A stretch of DNA of 64,000 nt from Haloarchaeobius amylolyticus (lineage in GTDB: Archaea; Halobacteriota; Halobacteria; Halobacteriales; Natrialbaceae). Every line of letters starts with the position of its first letter. Position 1 is the first letter of the stretch. The notes under the pieces were generated by a model. That model did not search any database and was not told the origin of the DNA. It worked only from the letters and a program-made list of their open reading frames with translations. The position numbers and the translations under genes are program-made. This document shows, piece by piece, positions 16,788-25,474 of the stretch. The stretch covers positions 1,736,001 through 1,800,000 of the forward strand of contig NZ_JANHDH010000001.1 of NCBI RefSeq assembly GCF_026616195.1. The letters run 5' to 3'.

Positions 16788-17744
16788 ATGACGACCCTGG
16801 GAACCGCGAGCGCGGCCCCCGGCGAGGTCGACACCGGTCGCCTGACCGTCGGGGAGACCCGCGACGGCAGCCCGGTCGGCCTCCCCGTCGCCGTGGTCAA
16901 CGGCGAGCGGGACGGCCGGACCCTCTACATGCAGGCCGTGAGCGACGGGAACGAGTTGAACGGCGTCGGCGTGGTGCGCGAGGTGTTCCCCCAGCTGGAC
17001 CCCGCGGCCCTGGCCGGCGAGATACGCGTCGTCGGTATCGTGAACTACCACGGCTTCCAGATCGACTCCCACCGCAACCCCATCGACGACACGAAGCTCA
17101 ACCGCACCTACCCCGGCGACCACGACGGCACCTCCTCCGAGCGCATCGCCGCCGCGACGTTCGACGCGGCCCGCGACGCCGACCTCATCCTCGACCTCCA
17201 CCAGGGGTCGGACAGCCGGATGATAAACGAGACGCGGGTGCGCTGTGGCCGCCGCCACCGCCTGCACCAGAAGTGCCTCGAACTCGCGAAGGTGTTCGGC
17301 GCCGGCCACATCCTCGACCAGAAGGGCCCCGACGGCCAGCTGGCACGCGCCGGCCCCGACGAGGGCATCCCGACCATCGACCCCGAGTTGGGCGGGACCG
17401 TCGGCTTCGACCACGAGAGCATCCGCATCGGCGTCGAGGGCGTGTTCAACGTGCTGAAGTACTACGACTTCCTCGACGAGGAGGCGACGACCGAGACCCA
17501 GACCCGCGCGAAGGGATTCGACCAGTACGGCTCGCCCGCGGGCGGCCTCGTCCGGTTCGAGCACGACCTCGGCGAGGAGGTCGACCGCGGCGACGTCCTC
17601 TTCACCGTCACCGACCCGTTCGGCCAGCTGAAGGCCGAAGTGACCGCCGACTCGACCGGTATCTTCTGGCGCGCCCGCCGGCTCCCGCAGGTCGCGACCG
17701 GCGAGTACGTCTGTTCCGTCGGCACCGACATCGACTCCTACTGA
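16788..17744 (+). CDS. Succinylglutamate desuccinylase / aspartoacylase family hydrolase
   Basis: This family is zinc carboxypeptidase-fold amidohydrolases that free amino acids from N-acyl derivatives. The 318-residue protein keeps the family signature (HRNPIDDTKLNRTYPGD, residues 95-111), the metal glutamate E56 and the second metal histidine H138 in LDLHQGSDS. The usual first zinc ligand, histidine of the HGxE motif, is aspartate here (D53 in VSDGNELNG). Residues about 235-318 form a C-terminal biotinyl-lipoyl-like beta domain (GGLVRFEHDLGEEVDRGDVLFTV). The gene starts an apparent operon: the threonine synthase gene follows after five bases. The substrate is unknown; the neighbour hints at amino acid metabolism. 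Confidence 0.82.
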   Translation: MTTLGTASAAPGEVDTGRLTVGETRDGSPVGLPVAVVNGERDGRTLYMQAVSDGNELNGVGVVREVFPQLDPAALAGEIRVVGIVNYHGFQIDSHRNPIDDTKLNRTYPGDHDGTSSERIAAATFDAARDADLILDLHQGSDSRMINETRVRCGRRHRLHQKCLELAKVFGAGHILDQKGPDGQLARAGPDEGIPTIDPELGGTVGFDHESIRIGVEGVFNVLKYYDFLDEEATTETQTRAKGFDQYGSPAGGLVRFEHDLGEEVDRGDVLFTVTDPFGQLKAEVTADSTGIFWRARRLPQVATGEYVCSVGTDIDSY

Positions 17745-17749
17745 TTCCC

Positions 17750-18853
17750 ATGCAGCACCTCTACTGCCCCGAGTGTGGCACCGAACACGAAGCGAGCCCC
17801 GACGAACCGTGGCGCTGTCCCCGCGACGGCCACGCGCTCGACCTCGAGACACCCCCGCTCCCGGACGGGAACCCACTGCCCGTCAGCCAGCTGGACACCC
17901 GCCGCGGCCTCTGGACCTTCCACGAGTTCATCCCGGTCGAACAGCGCGTCACCCTCGGCGAGGGCTTCACGCCCCTCGTCGACGCGCCCGACTGGGACGC
18001 CGAGTTCAAACTGGAGTACGTCTCGCCCACCGGCTCGTTCAAGGACCGCGGCGCGACGACGACGCTCTCGCGGGCGGCCGGCCTCGGCGTCGAGAAGGTC
18101 ATCGAGGACTCCTCGGGTAACGCCGGCTCGGCCATCGCGACCTACGCGGCCCGCGCCGGCATCGAGGCCGACGTGTACGTCCCGGCCGACGTGAAGCAGT
18201 CGAAGCTCATGGCCATCCAGCGCTCGGGCGCCCGCCCGGTCCGGGTCGAGGGCACCCGCGAGGACGTGACGAAGGCGGCCATCGACGCCGTCGAGAACGG
18301 CGAGGGCTGGTACGCCAGCCACGCCTGGAACCCCGCGTTCTACGCCGGCACGATGACGTTCGCCATCGAACTCGCCGCCCAGCGCGACTGGAGCGCCCCC
18401 GACGCCGTCGTCACCCCGGTCGGTCACGGCACCCTCCTGCTGGGGGCCTACCGCGGCTTCGACGTGCTCGAACGCGCCGGCATCATCGACTCGATGCCCC
18501 GGCTGCTCGGCGCCCAGGCCGCCGGCTACGCCCCCATCGCCGACCACTTCCACGCCGACGTGGAGGCCGAGGACGACCACCCCAACGAGATGGCCGACGG
18601 CATCCAGATCCGCGAGCCCGCCCGCACGGACCAGCTCGTCGACGCCCTCGAGGCCACCGGCGGCGACTGCATCGCCCTCGGCGAGAACATCGTCGAGAAC
18701 ACGCTGGACGCCCTGCACCGCAACGGCTTCTACGTCGAACCGACCTGTGCGACCGCGCCCGCCGCGCTCACGAAGTACCGCGAGATGGGCGTCGTCGACG
18801 ATGACGACGACGTGGTCGTTCCCCTCACCGGGAGCGGCCTCACGACGCTCTGA
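17750..18853 (+). CDS. thrC: Threonine synthase-like PLP enzyme
   Basis: Threonine synthase converts O-phosphohomoserine to threonine. The 367-residue protein has an N-terminal zinc-knuckle-like stretch (CPEC at 6-9, CPRDGH at 23-28), the PLP lysine K98 in PTGSFKDRGA, the SSGNAGSA loop (near 124-131) and a glycine-rich phosphate-binding region around PVGHGTLLLGAYRG. The ending PLTGSGLTTL is typical of this fold. Haloarchaea carry several ThrC-like paralogues, and some may not make threonine, so the substrate is less certain than the fold. It lies five bases after the aspartoacylase-family gene and three bases before the NUDIX gene, so the three probably form one transcript. Confidence 0.85.
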   Translation: MQHLYCPECGTEHEASPDEPWRCPRDGHALDLETPPLPDGNPLPVSQLDTRRGLWTFHEFIPVEQRVTLGEGFTPLVDAPDWDAEFKLEYVSPTGSFKDRGATTTLSRAAGLGVEKVIEDSSGNAGSAIATYAARAGIEADVYVPADVKQSKLMAIQRSGARPVRVEGTREDVTKAAIDAVENGEGWYASHAWNPAFYAGTMTFAIELAAQRDWSAPDAVVTPVGHGTLLLGAYRGFDVLERAGIIDSMPRLLGAQAAGYAPIADHFHADVEAEDDHPNEMADGIQIREPARTDQLVDALEATGGDCIALGENIVENTLDALHRNGFYVEPTCATAPAALTKYREMGVVDDDDDVVVPLTGSGLTTL

Positions 18854-18856
18854 GCC

Positions 18857-19381
18857 GTGACGAGGCAGCCCGCCGCCTTCTGCCCGGACTGCGGGACCGC
18901 GACCACCAGCCGCCACGTCGACGGTCGCGACCGCCGGTTCTGTCCCGCCTGCGAGCAGGTGGTCTGGCACAATCCCATCCCGACCGCGGGCGTCGCCGTG
19001 GTCGGCGACGAGGGTGTGCTGCTCGGTCAGCGCGCCGTCGCACCCGGCGTCGGCGAGTGGGGCGTCCCCGGCGGCCACATGGAGGCCGACGAGACCCCCG
19101 AGGAGGCCGCCGCCCGCGAACTCGAAGAGGAGACCGGCGTCAGCGTCGACCCGGACGCGCTGACCCTCCTCGAGACGTTCACGACCGGGCCGTTCGCCGG
19201 GAAGTACATCGTCTCCATCGGGTTCGCGGTCCGCGCCGAGGAGACGACGGGCGAGCCCGAGCCCCTGAACGAGGTCCTCGACGTGGGCTGGTTCACGCCC
19301 GAGTCGGTCGCCGCCAGCGACGCGGTCCTGCACGAGGACCACGCCCAGCGCCTGCGGTTCGCGTGGGAACGGTTTGGGTAG
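18857..19381 (+). CDS. NUDIX hydrolase with N-terminal zinc ribbon
   Basis: The 174-residue protein starts at GTG, three bases after the threonine synthase stop. Residues 9-32 form a zinc ribbon with two CxxC pairs (C9/C12 and C29/C32), then a HNPIPTAGVAVV strand leads to the Nudix box at 72-95 (GGHMEADETPEEAAARELEE plus ETGV), which has the full GX5EX7REUXEEXGU pattern. Zinc-ribbon Nudix proteins of this type (NudC- or YfdM-like) hydrolyse nucleoside diphosphate derivatives such as NADH, ADP-ribose or damaged nucleotides. The substrate cannot be chosen here. It ends the three-gene operon; a GC-rich hairpin follows. Confidence 0.88.
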   Translation: MTRQPAAFCPDCGTATTSRHVDGRDRRFCPACEQVVWHNPIPTAGVAVVGDEGVLLGQRAVAPGVGEWGVPGGHMEADETPEEAAARELEEETGVSVDPDALTLLETFTTGPFAGKYIVSIGFAVRAEETTGEPEPLNEVLDVGWFTPESVAASDAVLHEDHAQRLRFAWERFG

Positions 19382-19399
19382 TCAGGGTGGAGTGGAAGC

Positions 19400-19415
19400 A
19401 GAGGGGTTCCCCTCT
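19400..19415 (+). terminator. Perfect short hairpin after the NUDIX gene
   Basis: AGAGGGG and CCCCTCT flank a TT centre, 19 bases beyond the stop at 19381. It may help end the operon transcript, though no T-run follows. The rest of the 260-base gap to 19643 is purine-rich low-complexity sequence without a convincing gene. Confidence 0.35.
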
Positions 19416-19642
19416 CGCGGCGGCGGGCGGCGCGCGATGGAGACGGTCACCGAGCGATAGCGAGGTGTCCGTCGGACCGTGCGAGGGACGACCGGAGTGA
19501 AACGAAGCAACGCGGAGTGGAACGGCGGGAGTCGGCTGGGGAGGCTGTGGTGCGGTCGCGGTCATCGACGCCAGCGATAGTCTTCGAGGTCGAACCAGCC
19601 CCGTCCGGCGAGCGAGAGACAGACACGGCCAGCATTACTGCC

Positions 19643-20917
19643 TCATCTCTCGGGATGCGTCTCGGCGTCGAACCCCCCTCTCACGAGCGGTTTCGCCACG
19701 TGTCGCCGGGCACAGGGCGGGACCTCGTACCAGCCCTGCTCCAACTCGCGCTCTATCTCGACCTCGACCTTCCCGGGCGCGCTCGTCCCGCAGTCCCGGC
19801 ACCGGTAGCCCTGGTTCCGACCCGCCGATTTCATCGTGTTGCCACAGCCGTCACAGCGCGGCGTCTGGAAGGCGGTCCGGTTCAGCTCGCGGACCGCGAA
19901 CTTCTCCAGTTTGAGCGTCCCGCCGGTGACCTCGCCACAGACCGTGAGGCGGTCGCCCTCCCGAAGTGCCCGCACCCGGTCGCGGAAGCGTTTCGTGGGC
20001 TCGAAGGCGGCGCACTGGATGGCGGCGTCGCGGTCGGGTGCTGAAAACTCGAAGAAGACGTGCCCCCCGCGTCTCGTCTCCGGCTCCGAGGTCACGACAC
20101 CCGAGACGCGGTAGGCCCGGTACTCCCGGAGCGACCCGATGTCACCCGGCGCGAGGTGGGCGTCGGTGCCCTGGTTCGTCACGAAGGTCGCGGCGTCGAA
20201 GACGGGCTCCGAGTCGATGGCTCCGGCCAGTGCCCGGCAGGCCTCGGGGTCGTCGCCGCGGATGCCGTACAGGATGGGACACGGCGTATGGGGCACACAG
20301 ACCGCCTCGCCCTCGACGCGGTCCACGGTGTCCCAGGCGCGGGGGTAGTACTCGTCGGCCGCGGCGAAGAGCGAGTCGTAGTCGACCGCGCGCTCGGTGC
20401 CCCAGCGGTCGGGCTCGCGGTAGCTGATGTGCTCTGCGGTCCAGTCGTCGAAGGCGGCCCAGGAACCGACGGCGGCGAGCGCGCCGACCAGCCCCTGGGC
20501 GTTCTTCCAGCCGGCGCGGGCGTACTCGCAATCGTCGGCCAGTTCCCGGGCGCGGGCGACCGGGATGATCTCGCGCAGGGCGTCGCGGGCGAAGGTGGCG
20601 ACTGCGTCGGGCACCTCGGCGGGGTTCCCAGAAGCGACGACGAGGCCGGGGTTGGTCATCGGGTCGTCGGTCTCGGCCGCCCCGGCGAGTTCCTCGCGGG
20701 CGAGCGCGAGGACCGTCTCCGGGTCGGCATCGGTGTGAATCGCGAGGGCGGCGTTCCCGCGGGTCTTGAACTCGACCGCGGGGTTGAGCCGGACGAGGAG
20801 CAGGCGCTCGACCGTCGCACCCGACTCCCGGAGCCGCGACGCGACCCGGTTCGCGACGTAGGTCGTGCACATCCCGCGGGTCCGGGAGTCCGTGTCGTCC
20901 AGCCCGATGACCGTCAT
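19643..20917 (-). CDS. tiaS: tRNA(Ile2) 2-agmatinylcytidine synthetase TiaS
   Basis: TiaS uses ATP to attach agmatine to C34 of tRNA-Ile(CAU), making agmatidine so that the tRNA reads AUA. It is archaea-specific and essential where studied. The 424-residue protein has the family N-terminus MTVIGLDDTDSRTRGMCTTY, an N-terminal catalytic region with GNAALAIHTD, an OB-fold region about 275-345 (VSGVVTSEPETRRGGHVFFEF), and a C-terminal zinc ribbon with two CxxC pairs (CDGCGN and CRDCG). Length and domain order are normal. It faces the NUDIX operon convergently and stands alone. Confidence 0.95.
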   Translation of the reverse strand: MTVIGLDDTDSRTRGMCTTYVANRVASRLRESGATVERLLLVRLNPAVEFKTRGNAALAIHTDADPETVLALAREELAGAAETDDPMTNPGLVVASGNPAEVPDAVATFARDALREIIPVARARELADDCEYARAGWKNAQGLVGALAAVGSWAAFDDWTAEHISYREPDRWGTERAVDYDSLFAAADEYYPRAWDTVDRVEGEAVCVPHTPCPILYGIRGDDPEACRALAGAIDSEPVFDAATFVTNQGTDAHLAPGDIGSLREYRAYRVSGVVTSEPETRRGGHVFFEFSAPDRDAAIQCAAFEPTKRFRDRVRALREGDRLTVCGEVTGGTLKLEKFAVRELNRTAFQTPRCDGCGNTMKSAGRNQGYRCRDCGTSAPGKVEVEIERELEQGWYEVPPCARRHVAKPLVRGGFDAETHPER

Positions 20918-20957
20918 CGTGTGAGCAGAGCGGGGCGACGGCTATCGGGGTTTCGAC

Positions 20958-21452
20958 TCAGGCCAGCGCGAGCGCGAGCAACACCAGCGCGCCGCCGAGC
21001 CCGCCGACCACCATCGAGACGCCCAGCAGGTCGGCCGAGAGCGCCGCGGCCGCGCCGCGGAGGTCGCCGTCGTGGAGCCGCGAGACGGGCGACTCCGGGT
21101 CGCGCAGCAGGTCGTCGTAGGCCCAGTAGCCCAGCCCCGCGAGCAGGACCGCCGCCATCAGGAGCGACCGGGCGCGGTAGCCCGAGAGCAGGACGACCAG
21201 CGCGGCGAGGACGACGCCGCTGACGACCGCCGCGGCGTGCTCGCTCGCGCGGTCGTGGAGGACCCGCCGGACCACGGAGACGACGAGCCCCCTGCCGGCG
21301 ACGACGACCAGCGCGACGACGACGTGATGCGAACCGCCCCAGCCGAGCCGGTTCGCGACCGCGGCGAGCAGGACGGCCATGCCGAGCACCGAGTACTCCA
21401 GCCTGTCGGCGGTCCCGAGGACGTTCTTCTGGGACGACCCGACCTCGCTCAT
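20958..21452 (-). CDS. Small polytopic membrane protein, function unknown
   Basis: The 164-residue protein has about five hydrophobic segments (roughly residues 18-35, 39-58, 70-87, 90-110 and 138-162) and a short polar loop, DDLLRDPESPVSRLHDGD, between the last two. The start MSEVGSSQKN at 21452 is chosen; the frame can extend 16 codons further but without family-like sequence. It lies 40 bases upstream of tiaS on the same strand and may be co-transcribed with it. I recognise no functional motif. Confidence 0.6.
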   Translation of the reverse strand: MSEVGSSQKNVLGTADRLEYSVLGMAVLLAAVANRLGWGGSHHVVVALVVVAGRGLVVSVVRRVLHDRASEHAAAVVSGVVLAALVVLLSGYRARSLLMAAVLLAGLGYWAYDDLLRDPESPVSRLHDGDLRGAAAALSADLLGVSMVVGGLGGALVLLALALA

Positions 21453-21628
21453 GCTGGTCGAACCGGGGAGCAGGACGCATTTCAAGGTTCGGTCCACCAC
21501 GGGCCCGTCCGGGGACTGCCAGCAGGCGGTCCGCCCCCGTGGTATAAACCGGTCGTCGGTCGCGGCCCTTCCCGCGACGCCCAGATGCCCCTAATCGCCC
21601 GCCTCAGAAGCCTTGAGGACGACACAAC

Positions 21629-21637
21629 ACATATATG
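21629..21637 (+). promoter_or_regulatory. TATA box of the 21661 regulator gene
   Basis: ACATATATG is centred 28 bases before the ATG at 21661, giving a leaderless transcript and fixing that start against the upstream in-frame ATG at 21613. Confidence 0.65.
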
Positions 21638-21660
21638 CGAGGAAAAGCTTACGTGTCGGT

Positions 21661-22665
21661 ATGTCTCGGGATGCACTGGTCGAGAACCTCACCGCCATGC
21701 TGCAGGACGCAGGGTTCCGGGTGAGCGACCGGTGCGTCATCCGTCCGAAGAGCTTCGACCTCGCTGCCCGCCGGGGCGAGGACCTCGTCCTCGTCAAGAT
21801 CCTCTCGAACATCGACGCCTTCGACGCGGCGACCGGCGCGGAGATGCGACGACTCGGGATGTACCTGGACGCGACGCCACTGGTCATCGGTCTCCGGACC
21901 CGTGACGAGGACCTGAAGCCGGACGTGGTGTACTTCCGCCACGGCGTGCCGGTCATGGCACCCGACACCGCGATGACGCTGTTCGTCGAGGACGTGCCGC
22001 CGCTCATCTACGCGGCCCCCGGCGGCCTGTACGTCAACATCGACGGCGAGTTGCTGGCCGACGAGCGCGAACAGCAGAACATGAGCCTCGGTCAGCTCGC
22101 GAGCGAACTCGGCGTCTCCCGGCGCACCGTCTCGAAGTACGAGGACGGGATGAACGCCTCCGTCGACGTGGCGATGCGCCTGGAGGAGATGTTCGACGCG
22201 CCCCTGACCGCCCCGGTCGACGTGATGGACGGGGCCGACGAGGTGCGCGACGCCGAGCCGACGCCGGATGACCCCCAGGCCGACCCCGACGACGAACCCA
22301 TCGTCACCGTGATGACCCGGGTCGGCTACGACGTCCATCCGACGCTTCGCTCGCCGTTCAAGGCCGTCAGCGAGGACAACGAGGCCGAGGACGAGGGACC
22401 GGTCTCCCACCGCGAGGTCCGCGAGCACACGCTGCTGACCGGCCACTCGGAGTTCACGGAGGCCGCGAAGAAACGCGCCCGCATCATGAGCTCCATCGGG
22501 TCGGTCACCCGCACCCGGTCGGTCTACTTCGTGGACCGCTCGAAGCGCGAGTCCGTCGACGGGACCGCCATCATCGAGCGCGAGGAGGTCGAGCAGATGC
22601 GCGACGCCGACGACCTGCGCGACCTCATCCGCGAGCGGACCGACCTCGAAGAGGAGCCGGCCTGA
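21661..22665 (+). CDS. Archaeal HTH-type transcriptional regulator with nuclease-fold-like N-terminus
   Basis: The 334-residue protein belongs to the archaeal putative HTH regulatory protein family. Residues 1-115 resemble a degenerate restriction-nuclease-like fold ([21 protein letters not shown]). A Cro/Xre-type helix-turn-helix is clear at about 135-175 ([20 protein letters not shown]). The C-terminal half includes a Glu/Asp-rich linker and a conserved region ending in a repeated charged helix ([20 protein letters not shown]). It has a strong TATA box. Its targets are not evident from the flanking genes. Confidence 0.85.
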   Translation: MSRDALVENLTAMLQDAGFRVSDRCVIRPKSFDLAARRGEDLVLVKILSNIDAFDAATGAEMRRLGMYLDATPLVIGLRTRDEDLKPDVVYFRHGVPVMAPDTAMTLFVEDVPPLIYAAPGGLYVNIDGELLADEREQQNMSLGQLASELGVSRRTVSKYEDGMNASVDVAMRLEEMFDAPLTAPVDVMDGADEVRDAEPTPDDPQADPDDEPIVTVMTRVGYDVHPTLRSPFKAVSEDNEAEDEGPVSHREVREHTLLTGHSEFTEAAKKRARIMSSIGSVTRTRSVYFVDRSKRESVDGTAIIEREEVEQMRDADDLRDLIRERTDLEEEPA

Positions 22666-22729
22666 GCGGCTGCTACTCGACCAGATTCTCGTCTGTGCAG
22701 TAGAAGCAGCGACCAGCCCAGCGACCGGT

Positions 22730-22990
22730 TCAGGCCCCGGCGCCGTCGCCGTACGTCTTCTCGAGGTAGGCGACGATGTCGTCCGATTCCGGCATCCCGT
22801 CGACGCCGTGTTCCGTGTCGACCAGCACGGGCACGCCCGTCTGGCCGCTGATCTCCTCGACCTCGGTCCGCTCGGAATGCGAGCGCGGTACCTCGTGGGA
22901 CTCGTACTCGAGGTCGAGGTCGGCGAGCTTGGACTTCACCTTCGCGCAGTAGGGGCAACCAGGCAACTCGTACAGTTCGAGGGTCGTCAT
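22730..22990 (-). CDS. Glutaredoxin-like protein
   Basis: The 86-residue protein has the dithiol active site CPYC (C12-C15), the cis-proline TGVPVLVD segment near residues 50-58, and the GMPESDDIVAYL C-terminal helix typical of glutaredoxins. It would reduce disulfides or mixed thiols in the cytoplasm. Haloarchaea lack glutathione, so gamma-glutamylcysteine or a thioredoxin-type reductase is the likely electron source (known biology plus inference). A strong TATA box at 23014-23022 on the minus strand is 28 bases from the ATG. It converges with the 21661 regulator gene. Confidence 0.9.
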   Translation of the reverse strand: MTTLELYELPGCPYCAKVKSKLADLDLEYESHEVPRSHSERTEVEEISGQTGVPVLVDTEHGVDGMPESDDIVAYLEKTYGDGAGA

Positions 22991-23013
22991 GGCTGGCGGG
23001 TTCTACGGCGCCG

Positions 23014-23022
23014 CATATAAAG
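23014..23022 (-). promoter_or_regulatory. TATA box of the glutaredoxin gene
   Basis: CTTTATATG on the minus strand is centred 28 bases before the ATG at 22990, again predicting a leaderless mRNA. Confidence 0.6.
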
Positions 23023-23122
23023 AGGTCGACGGTCGTGTGTGTCCCTGCCGCCAGACCACCGACGGCGGCTGGCCCGCCAGTGCACAAGACACTTACGTCC
23101 CATCCCGTGATATATCAGTTAC

Positions 23123-25474
23123 GTGCTGGTGAGCCCACTCGTGGTGTGGCTCATCGTACTCGCCCTGCTCGCCGCCGTCGGCACCCCGCTCGCGGCCGCC
23201 GCCCTCCCCCGGTCTCACGACCGCGGCGTCGCGTTCGCCCTCCCCATCGCACTGGTCGTGGTGACCCTGTTCACCTACTGGGTCGGACAGGTCAGTTTCG
23301 GAACCATCACGGTCGCCGGAGCGGTCGTGCTGCTCGCCGGGCTGAGCGTGCTCGCGAGTCGAGTCGCACCACCGATCCCCCGTCGTGCCGCCCTCGAGAC
23401 AGCCGCGGTGTTCGCGGTCGCCTTCGGCGCCATGCTCGCGCTCCGGCTCGTCGACCCCGGCGCCATCCCGCAGGGCGGCGAGAAGTTCCTCGACTACGGC
23501 CTGCTCCGGGCCGTCCTGCGCGCGGACCGGCTCCCGCCCGAGGACTTCTGGTTCGCCGGGAAGCGCCTGCGCTACTACTACGGCGGCCACCTGACCGCCG
23601 GCGTCGTCGCGACGCTCTCCGGCGTCGAGGCGAGGTACGCCTACAACCTCTCGATAGCCACGTTCTTCGCCTGCATCGCCACGGGCGCCTACGGCCTCGC
23701 CGGCAGCGTCGCCGACTGGCGCGACCGGTCGCCCCGGGCCGCCGGGCTGGCCGCGGCCGTCGTGGTCGCGTTCGGGAACAACCTCGCGCCCGTCGTCAGG
23801 ATCCTCCTCGGCTACCTGCCGGACTCGCTCGTGGCCGAGTACGGGCGGGCCGCCGTCGCAGGTATCAGGGCACCGACCGACCAGGCCTTCCAGAGCGTCA
23901 TCGGCGCCTCGAACTGGGGCTACTGGTACACCCGGTACGTCCTCGACGGGACGCTCGTCGTCTCGCCCTCGTGGGAGTACGTCAACGGCGACCTCCACGC
24001 CCACATGATGGCGCCGCCGTTCCTGCTGCTGGTCGCGGCGCTGTGTTTCGCCTGGTGGCGCACGCCCCGGACCGACCCGCGGCGCTGGCTGCGCCTGCTG
24101 GCCGTGGCGCCGGTCGTGGGGCTGCTCAGCCTGACGAACCTCTGGAGTGTCCCGACCGCCTGCGGCCTCGTCGCCCTCACGGTCGCCTGCGCCGGCGAGC
24201 ACCCGTTCCCCGGGCTGGACCACGGTCCACGCTGGCGGCGGGAGGTCACCCGACACCTCTCGGCAGGTGTCAGTGCCGTCGCCGTCGGCCTCGGCGGCGC
24301 GCTCGTCGCGGCCCCGTTCCTGCTCGACCACACCCCGGTGAGCCGCGGCGTCGGCCTCTTCCCGCCCCGGAGCGCGCTGGTCCCCTTCCTCATCGCCTGG
24401 GGCCTGTTCGCGATTCCGTTCGCGGCTGCCCTGCTCCCACGGGTTCGGTCGTGGGTGACCGGCTCGCGCCGTCGTGCCGCGCTCGTCGGTGTCGCCCTCG
24501 TGGCGTCGGTGGCCGGCCTCGCGGTCGACTTCGCGGCGCTCGCGGTGCTCGGGCCGCTCCTGCTCGCCGGCTGGGTCGTCTCGCGGGCCCGCGCCGACTT
24601 CACGGCCGTGCTGGTGCTGGCCGGGGCGGGCCTGCTGTGCATCGTCGAACTCGCCTACGCCCGGGTCTGGCCCGTCGGCGGCCCGGAGCGCTGGAACACC
24701 GTGTACAAGGTATCCATGCAGGTCTGGGTCCTGTGGGGCGTCGGGCTGGGAATCGTCCTCGGCCGGTGGCACGACCGCCTGGACCGGTCGCTCCGGGCGC
24801 TCGGCCGCGACCGTGACCTCCCCGCCGCGCCCTCGCGGACCGCACTGACGAGCGTCCTGCTCGTCTCGCTGCTGGTCTCCGCCGGCGCGTTCCCGGCGCT
24901 CGTCTACGACGACCAGGTCGGCCCGGCCGTCTCGAACCCCGACGAGGCGGCCCTCTCGCTCGACGCGATCCGGTACGTCGAGGACTACTACGGCGACGAG
25001 GCCGCGGCCATCGACTGGCTGGACGAGCGCGAGGGCACACCGACCATCCTCACGCAGGCAGGTGACGAGACGTACCAGTGGCACTCCGCGCCGGCGACGC
25101 TGACCGCCCTCCCGACGGTCGTCGGCTGGAAGCACGAGGCCGGCTACCGCGGGCTGGAACCCTACGAGAAGCGCGTGAACGACACCGCGACGATGTACAC
25201 CGGGAACTGGAGCGAGGCGGCCCCCCTGCTCGCGGCGTACGACGTCGAGTACGTCTACGTCGGCCCCGACGAGCGCGACCGGTACGACGACCCGACGTTC
25301 TCACAGCCGAACCGGCAGCTCGTGAACTTCGAGAAGAAACCGGGGGTCACGGTCGCCCACGAGAGCGGGGCCGTGACCATCTACGCGGTGAACGAGACCG
25401 CGATGTGTGCCGCAGCGAACGTGAGTTGTTCGCGGACTCAGCCGACGATGCCGCCGGTGCGGACGACGAAGTAG
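23123..25474 (+). CDS. DUF2298 (Chlor_Arch_YYY) large membrane protein, glycosyltransferase-like
   Basis: The 783-residue protein has about fourteen membrane helices and an extracellular C-terminal part. Family signatures are all present: GEKFLDYGLLRAVLRADRLPPEDFW near residues 113-137, the YYYGGH motif that gives the YYY name (near 152-157), and EYVNGDLHAHMM near 285-296. The layout resembles PMT/AglB-type GT-C glycosyltransferases, but the activity of the family has not been shown to my knowledge. The GTG at 23123 is the longest family-like start; GTG codons at 23129 or 23141 are alternatives, since an AT-rich GATATATC at 23109-23116 would place transcription start close to them. Its last 37 bases overlap the convergent permease gene. 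Confidence 0.85.
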   Translation: MLVSPLVVWLIVLALLAAVGTPLAAAALPRSHDRGVAFALPIALVVVTLFTYWVGQVSFGTITVAGAVVLLAGLSVLASRVAPPIPRRAALETAAVFAVAFGAMLALRLVDPGAIPQGGEKFLDYGLLRAVLRADRLPPEDFWFAGKRLRYYYGGHLTAGVVATLSGVEARYAYNLSIATFFACIATGAYGLAGSVADWRDRSPRAAGLAAAVVVAFGNNLAPVVRILLGYLPDSLVAEYGRAAVAGIRAPTDQAFQSVIGASNWGYWYTRYVLDGTLVVSPSWEYVNGDLHAHMMAPPFLLLVAALCFAWWRTPRTDPRRWLRLLAVAPVVGLLSLTNLWSVPTACGLVALTVACAGEHPFPGLDHGPRWRREVTRHLSAGVSAVAVGLGGALVAAPFLLDHTPVSRGVGLFPPRSALVPFLIAWGLFAIPFAAALLPRVRSWVTGSRRRAALVGVALVASVAGLAVDFAALAVLGPLLLAGWVVSRARADFTAVLVLAGAGLLCIVELAYARVWPVGGPERWNTVYKVSMQVWVLWGVGLGIVLGRWHDRLDRSLRALGRDRDLPAAPSRTALTSVLLVSLLVSAGAFPALVYDDQVGPAVSNPDEAALSLDAIRYVEDYYGDEAAAIDWLDEREGTPTILTQAGDETYQWHSAPATLTALPTVVGWKHEAGYRGLEPYEKRVNDTATMYTGNWSEAAPLLAAYDVEYVYVGPDERDRYDDPTFSQPNRQLVNFEKKPGVTVAHESGAVTIYAVNETAMCAAANVSCSRTQPTMPPVRTTK

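Noticed and set aside
19382-19642. Purine-rich GC-skewed sequence as a possible mobile or dispersed repeat
   Set aside because: It has short GAGTGGA-like and GAGCGA-like echoes, but no terminal inverted repeats, target duplication or second copy in the window. I can only call it low-complexity intergenic DNA.
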